Assembly: GCF_905475395.1 (NCBI RefSeq)
Contig: NC_058338.1
Coordinates: 5,098,935 to 5,162,934 of the forward strand
Origin: Chrysoperla carnea
Taxonomy: Eukaryota; Arthropoda; Insecta; Neuroptera; Chrysopidae
Direction of reading: 5' to 3'
DNA length: 64,000 bases
In this document: positions 11,015 through 20,926 of the stretch, piece after piece
Numbering within the stretch: the first letter of the stretch is position 1
How the letters are laid out: each line of letters begins with the position of its first letter
Translations under genes and position numbers: made by a program
Notes under the pieces: model-generated
The model's input: the letters and a program-made list of their open reading frames with translations, nothing else
Databases searched by the model: none
Told to the model about the DNA's origin: nothing

Positions 11015-14000
11015 TCAAAGCTCAGAGTGTTCTGTCTCTGAATGTAACGTTGACTGGGCAATGTTCGTAACACGACAATGATGGTTACGTGACATCCATA
11101 TCAAGTCTAGAACGGTCGCTTGATACATTGAATAAACGGCTAACACAACCAGCACGTGCATTATATTGTGTGAGTTCAGGTACATATCCACTTTGCCAGG
11201 GAACCATTTTTCTGGAATATGTAGTGCACCAATTGCACCACCAATTATTGCTACTAAATCCTATAAAAAAATATCAAAATTATTTATGGGTTTGAAGAAA
11301 GTATTCTACGAATAATCGTAAAATGTCTGGCCATGAAGAAGTTTTAAGGTAGTGAAACGTCTAGTCGAGAAGGGGTTTTAACTTTGAGCATAGTTTAACT
11401 GACCAGTCAGTGAAAAGTATTCCCTTCTTTTATAATAATAAGATTTTCTAAGTCTTCTGTCTGAAATAATTCCACAAGGGTGGAGTCGAAATTGATCAAT
11501 CAATAACCTCTAGTGGTCAAATTAGCGAACTGGGAATTTGGAAATTGATGACAGACATTTATCATAACCTAGATATTTCGATTCCTCAAGAAAACTGTTG
11601 CAAATACTCAGCAGACATCAAATTGGGATAGTTCAACATTCCTTGATCTTAACCTGAGAAGTTAGGGCGTCTCAAGAGTTGATTTCTCTCATCAAAAATG
11701 TTACCATGACTTTGATTTAGTAGGGCCATTACTTAACATTGGATCAAGAAAAGAGGGGATTAACAACTACACCTTCTATTGAAATATAATTACCTGTAAT
11801 ATTATATGTGTGAGTGCTGTTGGTGCTCCGCCAGCAAGTTTAGTTACACGCAATGATCCAAGCATTACGCGCATTGTAAAAGGCATTAAAAATGATAATC
11901 GACGTTCCCATGGGGACCATGCATTTAGGGCCTGAAGAAAAACATAATAATATTAGAATGGAGGCAAAAAGTATTTGAAGAAAGAATAAGTCTAAATAAG
12001 TCTTAGAAATTCCGAAACTCTGAATAACCGTGAATTTCTGAACGTTTCTGTCTAATTCAGAGTTATCCAGACTTTTAAGTCTGAATTAGACAGTCCAAAA
12101 ATGTTGAGAAATTGAGAGTTATTCAGAGTTCCTAAGACTTTCTCAGAGTTTCAAAGAGTTATTAAAGACTTATTATTTCTTCAAATATTTTTTTCACCAG
12201 GATTTGTATCTTAATTACCTTATAAAGGCCCCATAAACTAATAAGGCAGTAAGAAGTTATAATTATCCAACGAAAGAATATAGGAAAACAATAAACAGTT
12301 GCTGTTAACATTGGGAGTGCACCTGAAAATAAAGGAACGTTTTGAATTAAATTGTCTTGGAAAAATGATTCAAGCAAAATAATTACCAAAACTCTGACTG
12401 ATCCATATTCCAAGCATATCCAATTGTAATAATCGATAATAAACAACTTCACCACATCTTAAATTCATAAATAGATGGTACACAAAGCTGCCAACCCAAG
12501 GTGATACACTTCCTAGGATATGACACCAGCATAGAAACCATGAATCTGGTCCCCATGGCATTGATTGTGGTACAAATGTGAGTATATATACAATTGGGAT
12601 TCCTGAAAAACAAATCGAATGAGAATTTTTAAGATTTGTTTCTAAAAATAAAAACTTATAGGTCTGCGGCCAAGCTTACTTTTAGGGTCATTTTAGAAAG
12701 GCTGAAAATTTCATAGATGTTAGCCAGAATCACACATATTCTTTGAGTAAAAATCTACCTATAAAAAATTTTATGCCTAGAGATAAAAAAGAGTACCAAA
12801 GTTAAATTATAGACGGGTACTGGAAATCGAAAGTTCCGGTTAAAAAGGTTTGAAAAATCCTTTTAAGTGAGGCCAATATTCTTTTTGGATCGTATTAGTA
12901 GAGCCTATTAGCAGATATTATAACTCTTCTAATATGTTGAATATAATCGTTATATTAAAAATTTTCTTGTTTAAAGATTTTATGTCAACCGTTCGTGTAA
13001 CCTTTAAGTGACCTTTTAACAAATAATTAGTTTAAATTCATATTATCAATGTTTATTTCCGTTAAATTTTACTAGAATAAACATTTACTAATGTAAGCCG
13101 TGTACCGTGTACCGCGGGTACTGTGTTTTTATTACCCTGCAGTGACCAGAACTTATATAGAGTGTCATAGAAAAGTGGTAAAGTAGTTTCAGCTTTAAAG
13201 TACAATTCAACTTTCTGAAATCTTAAATTCTTTCTGGATTAATAGTCGTATCAAGGAATACATAAAATAACCATTCTTAGGAAGTCCTCGATAGCAGCTC
13301 CGATTTTTATGATTTGTTTAAAAATGTTTCTTTTTTAATTTAATGTTCCGATTGATTCGCTAATGATAGAAGTTTATAATTTTGAGAGAATATTGAGTCT
13401 ATACCTACTGTAGGAGTCATTTACAGTTAAAGAATTTTTCGAAATTCATTCACCTAGTTTGTTTGAAAATATATATAAACCGATTTTAAGAACTCTTTCA
13501 CCCATGCTTCTTTGATTTTGAACCAAATAAAGCTACCCAAGATTTTTTGGGTAATTTTACATCAAAAAGGCTGCTTGTGATTGTTTCTTAAAGTTCACCG
13601 TTTTGAGTTATTAACAGTTTAATGTTTGAAAAAATGAATTTTCAGCTTCGAAAATAATCTTTCTGGAGTTTTTCCAAACATTAAACTGTTAATAACTTAA
13701 AAATGCTGAATTTTAGAAAAAAAAAACACAAGGAGTCTTTTTGATATAAAATTGTCCAAAAAACCTTGGATAACTTTATTTGTTTAAAAAAATTGACGTT
13801 TCTGTGATGGGTTAAAGGATATACAAAAATTCGACCAATAGGATTTCTGGCAACATCTGGAATATTAATCTAAACTCTTTCTGTGGCCTGTTTGCATACT
13901 ATGGCAAAAATTAAATTTATGCAAAAATAAAAAAAATATATTTAAAATAAAAATACATAATTTTTTTTCTAATTTAAATATCTTCATCATTAGAAGTATT

Positions 14001-15505
14001 TTCATTTTCATATACTTCTGGCATTAATATTTCATCATCAGAACTACTTTCATTTTCATATACTTCCGGCATTAATACAGGTAAACCAAATTCAGGTGTT
14101 TCCGTAATTGTACGTCGAATTAATGAACGGATACGTTCATAGTGTAGCAACAATAAATAATTTCGATAATTTCTACGTACATGTATCCATAAATAAATGA
14201 TTAACAATATCCCTAATATACAATAACCAAGACAACCTTGACGTTTTACTGTTACGGACCAATAGTTTTCATCTGTATTTAAATTTAAAACATTTGTTAT
14301 GACACCATTTAATAAAAAACGTGATATATTTGTATTGATTACCCCTTCTAATTCCATAATTATATGACTATTAATTAGCGATTAAAAAAATAATTAGTGA
14401 GAATTAAATATTTGTACACATGATATTTTTAGTTAATAATTCACCAAATGTTTGTATTGATTGTTGAATTGCTATGGAAATAATTAATTAAGTTAAGAGC
14501 TAAATTTCTATTTCGAGATATATTTTATAACGAAAGAGCCCAGCTAACAAAATTATCATAATTGACCCAAGCTGAAAATTGTTCTACAGATTGTATATTG
14601 CATATAAATAACAGTTACTGACTGTCAGTCAGTTAAATTTTAGAAGAGGGCTGGTCAGTCAGCCTTCATGTATGTACAATAAATAAATAAGATTTAGTTA
14701 TGATTGCCGTGGTATTTAAAGTATTTTCTAGACGCGTTCACGAGTAAACAGTGACGTTTACGAAAAATATTTCCACCAGAGAATTTATAAACCACGGAAT
14801 TGTTGGAAAATTTAATTAATTTTTAATTTTACACAAAATGATGTAAAAAAATAAATAAAAATTAAACTTTTATTTAACACAATTCATTAGCAACAAAATT
14901 TTTAATAAACTAGAAAGTAAAAAATAAATTTTCCCGTCTTAAAATAATTAAAATGAACTGGAAATTGAATTTATCGTTTAAAAATATTGAACGCTTGAAA
15001 GTTTTATTCATCGTCACAAAATATATTTTCTACTTAGTTAGTGTAAATTTTATTTTCTAGTCCAACGTGTTAAATAAGAGTTAGTGTTTAAAAAATTTTT
15101 TGTCTATTGTATTACAGTGAAACATGAATATAAAATTGATTAAGTAAAAATAAATTAGGACTTACCATGTGTAATAATATTAACAGTTTCATTATGCATG
15201 TAAAATAAACTTTTGATTGAGCCCCAAAATGTTAATAAAGGCCTATAGCCGGTTAAAATATATGGATTAAATTGTAAATGTTTTGGCATATCCTTCCATT
15301 CTAATAAGTTCACTTTAACAACTTTATGCCGTTTAAACCATATACCCCAATTATCACACATTTCAGATTGTTCATTTTCGCAAACACTTCGATATTCAAT
15401 ATTTTCCATTGAATTATCCGCTGTCTTATAAACATCATTATCCGTGTTTGTTGCAGATAAACGTAATCGTGCAGCATGATCATCTGAATTATTTTCATGA
15501 AACAT
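11015..15505 (-). CDS. PAQR4: PAQR4, progestin and adipoQ receptor family member 4 (complete, 5 exons)
   Basis: Seven-TM PAQR-family membrane protein; family members are linked to ceramide/sphingolipid signalling and carry a metal site. Exons, 5' to 3': 15505-15166, 12602-12387, 12322-12219, 11931-11794, 11260-11015. The 1044 nt give 347 aa plus stop, with all GT/AG junctions and phases consistent. Conserved landmarks: LQFNPYILTGYRP, HNETVNIITHG (motif 1), GSFVYHLFMN (motif 2 His), and PEKWFPGKVDMYLNSHNIMH (His pair of motif 3), in human PAQR4 order. The start chosen is the first ATG in frame after an upstream stop-free stretch with no ATG. It gives an N-terminal extension of about 70 hydrophilic residues relative to human PAQR4 (273 aa). 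The C-terminal tail beyond the last helix is about 30 polar residues. No inactivating change seen. Confidence 0.93.
11998..12140. repeat. Inverted repeat filling half of PAQR4 intron 3
   Basis: Arms of about 65 bp around a six-base centre near 12078. The innermost stem pairs GTCTAATTCAGAGTTATCC / AGACTTTTAAGTCTGAATTAGAC-type sequence; the outer parts pair AAGTCTTAGAAA with TAAGACTT and ACTCTGAATAAC with GTTATTCAGAGT. The host intron is only 287 nt, so the pre-mRNA would carry a long hairpin between exons 3 and 4. Likely a foldback MITE. Confidence 0.7.
13495..13820. mobile_element. Foldback/MITE-like element in PAQR4 intron 1
   Basis: Inverted arms: the left holds CACCCAT, AATAAAGCTACCCAAG and ATCAAAAAGGCTGCTTGTG; the right holds the inverse (CACAAGGAGTCTTTTTGAT, CTTGGATAACTTTATT, ATGGGT). 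An inner perfect pair is GTTATTAACAGTTTAATGTT / AACATTAAACTGTTAATAAC. No ORF; ends about 150 bp from the intronic single-TM ORF. Confidence 0.7.
13974..14357 (-). CDS. Unknown single-pass membrane protein with acidic repeated tail (nested in PAQR4 intron 1)
   Basis: Uninterrupted 127-codon ORF with a true ATG (14355-14357), on the same strand as PAQR4 and entirely inside its first intron. Residues 1-41 are polar and Asn-rich. Residues 42-60 form a strong hydrophobic helix (LGYCILGILLIIYLWIHV) followed by RRNYRNY, suggesting an N-out/C-in or tail-proximal single-pass protein. Residues 95-103 and 111-119 repeat LMPEVYENE exactly; each is followed by a Ser/Asn and DE-rich stretch with 16-residue spacing, so the tail arose by a 48-nt duplication. 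I do not recognise a family. It may be a nested intronless gene, a retrocopy or an alternative PAQR4 exon. The GT/AG context does not obviously make it an exon, so a nested gene is preferred. Confidence 0.5.
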   Translation of the reverse strand: MELEGVINTNISRFLLNGVITNVLNLNTDENYWSVTVKRQGCLGYCILGILLIIYLWIHVRRNYRNYLLLLHYERIRSLIRRTITETPEFGLPVLMPEVYENESSSDDEILMPEVYENENTSNDEDI

Positions 15506-16174
15506 GATCCTTTCAGAGTATAAATTTTCACACAAAAAATATATTTACTAAAAATAATTTGGTTAATAAAAAATGTCGTCACCGAATTATTAATGTTATT
15601 TTGGAAGACATTCCGTTTTTTACGAGAATCTTTGTTGAGAATTGACGAGTACCTGTAAAAAAATGAAAATTTATGCTGGAAGCTCTTTTATTTAAAACAA
15701 CACGAGAATCAAATGCTACTAAAAAAATGTTTTTCGTTACCTTCTAATAGTGTTTAAAAAGAGTACCGACAAGTTTTCATTATCCTATTATAAAATGTTC
15801 AAGGAAAATAAGGATAGATATACATTGTGCTATACAGTGAGCGAGTATTGATTGTTTGAATTACTATAAGCGCATACAACTTTGTGCTTTTATACTGTAT
15901 GACCGTGAGGTAATGACATGTTTAGGTGTCTCATTTTCTCTTTTATACCATCGAGTTTCAACTTTTGCCACGTGAAACAATGCGAACGGAGGGGTGGGGG
16001 GAGTTGAAGTTTGGGGATGCCCGATTTTCGAAAGACCTGACAGAATCTGCGTTGACAAATCAGCGACCAAAAATACCTTTTTGATAGTATAATTTGGACG
16101 ATAAATACTTAGTTTACCATTTTTGTGCTAAAAAGTGGATTTCCCGGCCAAAAAAAGAACGATTTTCGTAACAC
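15506..16174. other. Upstream region of PAQR4
   Basis: 5' flank and presumed UTR of PAQR4. An overlapping minus frame (to 15582) is a shadow. No TATA or initiator element I would defend. A slightly GC-richer stretch at 15960-16050 does not look coding. Confidence 0.4.
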
Positions 16175-16320
16175 ATGGCAGAATCTGTGATTTTAATTGA
16201 AAAGAGAGGAAACGCTGGAGAAGAGTATAGAAAAAAATTCAAAACCGTGAGCGAATTCTACGATGAAAACGATATGGAATTGCGAAAGCCAAGACTCGCG
16301 TCATTACACAAACCAACACA
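16175..16320 (+). pseudogene. hAT-like transposase fragment, copy 2
   Basis: The frame from ATG 16175 reads MAESVILIEKRGNAGEEYRK and runs to MELRKPRLAS. It is the better-preserved copy of the fragment at 8077-8211. PRLAS followed by a TH..N segment resembles the conserved stretch before the C-terminal dimerisation domain of ZMYM/52-kDa-repressor hAT-like proteins. No zinc finger or catalytic part nearby; a relic. Confidence 0.5.
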
Positions 16321-17480
16321 TGGTGGGAACAGATGCTTCATTCATCCTGAACCTTGTCATCCCCCGAGCTAAATCTTTGTTCTTGCCTGGGTTTACCTGC
16401 AGTACATGGATGTAGCCACCTCGGGTTTATAACGAGTATGCGTTTCCACGGCGTAAAGTTTGGCAAACGTCAGACGAAAATCATCAAAATCAAACAATAT
16501 TCCGGAACCTCACAAATTTTCCTTTTTTCTAGTCAAAAATAATTTTCAATCACCTTCGAAGAAGAATCGAGACACCTTGAAATGTCATCATTTTACGGTC
16601 TATTACCGTTAAATAAAATCATTTGATCTGCGGAATAAACAGTGAACAATTATATTAGTCATTTTTCATTCAATGTTCTATATGGCATGGTTTTTTTACA
16701 TTATCCTTTGTTTAGATTAGGATTTCCTGTTTTAAAAGATTAAGGAATGATAAGCTTTTCCCCCATATTTAAAAATCTTGTTAAAAAGTATTACGTGGAA
16801 AAGAAAAATATTTTGTAACACGTTTAAAGCAAATAACTTGACGTTGTCGGTGAATTTGACGTTGAAAGCTTTTTTATCCTTATTTTCCTGAATTTAACAA
16901 TAATACAGAAGTCCGTTACTCTTGTCCTCAATTCACTAAATTACAGAAGTTTCTTTTTGTTGTAAATAGGTTCAGTATCATGTACTAAATGCAAATACAC
17001 AAAATCCTTACAAATTTGAAAAGAGGGAGTTTCGCCAGTTTGAGAAAAAACAGTTTTGTCCCATATCTGCGTAACCGTACCTTTCCGCGTAGAAATATAT
17101 TTTTTGTATCACTTACCGTTAACGACTTATACGACTATTACGATTTATTTATTGGCTTTTTGACCGAACCAAGTCTCTTCTAATAATTTGTTAATTACAA
17201 ATTTCCTACAACTTTTACTTTAAACATTTTTTTCTAAAACGCGATCAATGTAGCAATAACGGGTACACAAAGTTAATGAGAATTAGGTATGCAAAGTATA
17301 CTAATATAATGCAAAGTATAATTATAAAAATTAATGAAATATGTAAACAAAATGACAATGAAATAATTAGCAATAAAGAATTTGCCTTTGTACTTCAAAA
17401 ACAACGATTACCCGTTAAAATTTTTTTTTACGATACAAAAAAAATAAAAAAATTTTACAAAAAACAAGTGAAAACAAAAA
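16321..17480. other. Intergenic DNA
   Basis: No gene seen. A stretch at 16565-16625 (GACACCTTGAAATGTCAT, TTTTACGGT) is similar to 23045-23100 in a Doa intron, marking another small dispersed repeat. Confidence 0.4.
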
Positions 17481-18030
17481 ATTGACTGAGTTAATTGTTG
17501 AAATACCATGTATAGACAGTTTTGATGACGCAATCGTTTGTTTTTTGACGTCCCGTAAATAAAGATTTCCACTCTTAAATAGCCACATACACATAATTGA
17601 TATTCCCATATTATAATACATACTACAAAATTTTCACCTAATTAGCGCCCTTGTGGGTAAACAGTGATGTTTACAAGAAAATGTTTCAAACAAATTTTTT
17701 ATAAGGAACATTTTTTACATTTAAACATTTGTTCTATCTCTAACGGTTTACAAGACCCAATTGACCTATGTTGCTCATTTACGAATTCGACCTCATTTTT
17801 TATGTCTTAAGTACACTATAAAAATTTCAGCTTGCTATCTTTTTTCGTTTTTGAGTTATCGTGCCCACAGACGGACGGACGGACAACCGGAAAGGAAATG
17901 GACTGATTAGGTGATTTTATGAACACCTACACCAAAATTTTGTTGGTAGCATCAATATTTTTAAGCGTTACAAACTTGGGGCTAAACTTAGTATACCTTG
18001 CATATTACATATATGCATGGTATAAAAATG
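17481..18030 (+). repeat. Dispersed repeat family A, copy 1
   Basis: Begins near ATTGACTGAGTTAATTG and includes GCCCTTGTGGGTAAACAGTG, TTGTTCTATCTCTAACGG, a CAGACGGACGGACGGACA block and AAACTTAGTATACCTTG near its end. The same order of words occurs at 38336-38850, 55829-56215 and, inverted, 57345-57715. Non-coding and without clear terminal repeats. Confidence 0.85.
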
Positions 18031-19104
18031 TAGGAAGTTTAAAAATATGAACCCAAACCAATTTCAATATGGTTGAGTCATTCAGCTGTTTTTCAGCACT
18101 TCCAAAATAATTTTTTTAGCCCTTGAAAGTAAATGAATTGCTGTTCATCTGATGATCAAAGCCTGTATTTTTTAAATAGAAAGAATTAAAGCGGATTACT
18201 TTGTGGAAACAGACTACTTTTCCATAAAATGGTTTCAGTGTTTACTGGTTTTTATTTCGAACTTGTTTTGAATTGTCGTTAAGGCAACCATTAAATAAAC
18301 ATAATAATTTTCGAAAGGAATTTTCAAGTTTCGCGTGACGAATTAATAAATTTTTTTTATTTACAATTTGCGTTTTAAATTACTGATATTAAATGCATTA
18401 CTTACTTATCAAATTAAAAAAAATGATTAAATTTTTTCATAATTTCTAAATGTTTAAAAAAAAATTCCTTAGTAAATATAAATCGTTTAGTAATCATTGC
18501 AAGGTTGCAACGAAATTTCGTAGTGTCTACGTGTCTGCTTGGCTGCCGAAAAAATTTTGGATTTATTTTTAACCCTTTTCCTGTAATCTAATCGATATGA
18601 ACTTTTGCAGGAAGATTCTTGGCGATTTATTTATGATATCAACATAAAAGGTTGATAACTTAATCCAATTTTAATACCAGAACTAATCCAAGCCCACAAA
18701 ACTTTTTAATTAGGACATAATGTAAGTCAGATTAGTCCTTTAGTCGATTTGTACCTTCTTTGTACCAACTACAAGATCCTTATTTTAAAATATTACAGAA
18801 ATATAATACTTACCTCTAAATTTGTTGTCCATTCATGTAGTTTGCGCAACTTCCCCCAAATTTATATACAGTATACGAAAGTTCCAAAAAATTTTAACTT
18901 TTTATTTTGCTTTTCATTTAGGCCATTTTTATTCTTAATACACTATCTTGTTGTCTTAGTAATTAATGTAAACAAAAATACTCGAATTGATTTCTACGAT
19001 ATCTATCCACAAAGCACAACTTGTCACTAATTAAGTTTTTTTCGTGTTTATTGTCTCTCGTCATTTTCGATCATTTTAAATTTACGCCCATCATTTTAAC
19101 ACTA
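18031..19104. other. Intergenic DNA, nothing recognised
   Basis: AT-rich DNA with short spurious frames; no splice-supported exon or repeat I recognise. Confidence 0.4.
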
Positions 19105-19109
19105 CAGCA

Positions 19110-19436
19110 CACACTGGGACTTGACTGGGTCCATAATTTTCAGCCACTTCTCTCTATCCTGGCAATGGCAGTGTTCATTAATTTATCTTGGATCTACCTC
19201 TTTTCCTGGTTCTGTATTATCTGGTGAACGTTCACTTTTACACCATGTTGTCATCATCTGTTCGCATTATTTCTGGGTCAAATTTCTCTATCTTAGCACA
19301 GGTCTATAAATTAACAGGATAATTTCCCTTACAAAGATATTTAGCGCAAATTCATCTTGTTTATTCAAGGCACACGTTTCAGATCCAAACATTAGTGCTG
19401 GCCTTTGTAAGCATTTTGAATAGTTAGACCTTCGTT
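19110..19436 (-). mobile_element. RTE-type LINE reverse transcriptase fragment (3' end)
   Basis: The minus frame includes PALMFGSETCALNKQDEFAL and continues to a REI..L..YRPV motif. This matches the classic end of RTE reverse transcriptases (the LLYGSETWTL / R.IYGP pattern). Further on, in another frame, REKWLK corresponds to the following W-rich segment. Frameshifts and stops show it is dead and 5'-truncated. Confidence 0.7.
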
Positions 19437-20926
19437 TCTTGGGATATACAGGGTGAGTCATTTTAATCTATAATGGCTATTAGGTCGTTTTGTAGTTAGC
19501 CAATCTTGAAATAATTTAAGTAAAAGTTGCAGAATTTGATGGGGGGCATCATGTTCTGACATTAGATTGGGCCTAGTTTTTATCAAAAATTACCAGACAT
19601 TATCTGTTGAAAATTGCATACTTTATATAGATCTACCACTAGGCCTTGTATTTGACAGTCATTTCAGAAAGATTGGATATTTAAGGGCCAAACGAAGGCA
19701 AAAAATTTTACGCCAGTTATTTAAACATTTTCTTGGAGTATTCTGAGATACATGTTTTTGACAGTTAATTAACGTCTGGTTCTCAAAATGTACAATGCTG
19801 TTGAAAAAAAATGTGAAAGTATTTCAAATGTCGTAATTATTTTATTTACAAATTTTAACATACATTTTTTTATACTTAATAACTCGAGAAAAAACTTAAA
19901 TTACCAACAAAAAAAAAGTGGATTTTTTCTTATTTTTAAATCGACACTTTTATAATTTGTAAATGAATATTTTTTATTTTTTATTTTATTCTTTTCAGAA
20001 TTCGATAATAATGTCTGTCATTATTTTCAATATAATAAATATCGCGATTAATTTTATCTGTGTGTAAATATAAAAATTTCACAATTAAAATTCTTCTAAA
20101 TTAGCATACTAATTACTTTTTTGTGTCAAATATACTTGTTTTTTTTGCTAAGTGGCCATTATTTTGATTTATTTTTTTTTTTTTTTTGTAATTAGAAATA
20201 TCCAAAGATTAAGCAAATTTTTTTCAAGTCTTAAATATTTTTAATATTAGAAAAAATTGTATTCATTTTTTTTTTAAAGTAAAAACATTTGCCTAACTTA
20301 TTAAATCTAATTTGTTTTTTGTTTTAAATTAAAAATTACCTTAAATCGAACAAAATTTTTGTATAATAAATTAATCGAGGGGGTGGGGTTGGGGGCGGGG
20401 TTGTAAATGGGAGGGTATACTTATAAATCAATCACATCAACTAAAAATTATACATAAATTTGTAACCAATACTCATTTACAGATCATTTTAGTGTATTTG
20501 TGTATATTTGGTGGAGAAATTTTACACTAATAACTAATTAAAAATATTTTCCCTTACATATAGAAAAAATTATTTTAGGTTACAGAATTTTCTGGATTAA
20601 CAAACAGAAATTATCTCTCGTAAATATGGATAGTTGATGAAGAAATTTCAACGTTTCTCTTAAAGAATGCGCGCGTAAAGTAAGAAATACGCTCGATTAT
20701 AACGTAGATAAAAAACTAGAGATGTTACCATCAAGGTTTTTTTATTTATTTTGGGACTAAGTTTATTTTTTTAGGCAATTACAAGTTTTATTAAAATAAT
20801 TTTTTTGTTTATTTTGAAATTGGACAAAACAACTTTATGGTGAAGAAAAATTTTGTAGACTTTTCACATATGTCACCAACGTGTTTTTAAAGGCATCGCT
20901 CTCAGGTTATGAGAGCTGCCAGACCT
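19437..20926. other. Intergenic DNA 3' of Doa
   Basis: Includes a TACAGGGTGAGTCATTTTAA word at 19446, typical of transposon termini, and homopolymer-rich AT DNA that probably forms the Doa 3' UTR. A GGGGGTGGGG-type G-rich patch lies at 20380-20415. No gene seen. Confidence 0.4.
20741..20750 (-). promoter_or_regulatory. Candidate Doa polyadenylation signal (overlapping AATAAA hexamers)
   Basis: Minus-strand AATAAATAAA about 180 nt beyond the Doa stop codon. Other hexamers lie further on, so the site used is uncertain. Confidence 0.35.

Larger units (their letters stand above)
12603..15165. other. PAQR4 intron 1 (2.56 kb)
   Basis: Contains, from 3' to 5' of the gene, unremarkable AT-rich DNA (12603-13490), a foldback element (about 13495-13820), a same-strand ORF (13974-14357), and a stretch (14695-14775) sharing the word ATGATTGCCGTGGTAT with 49660-49680 and AGTAAACAGTGA-GTTTAC with the dispersed repeat found at 17.6, 38.5 and 56.0 kb. 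Confidence 0.6.

Noticed and set aside
15310..15582. 90-codon minus-strand ORF overlapping PAQR4 exon 1
   Set aside because: Other reading frame of the exon; only the PAQR4 frame contains family motifs and splices in phase.
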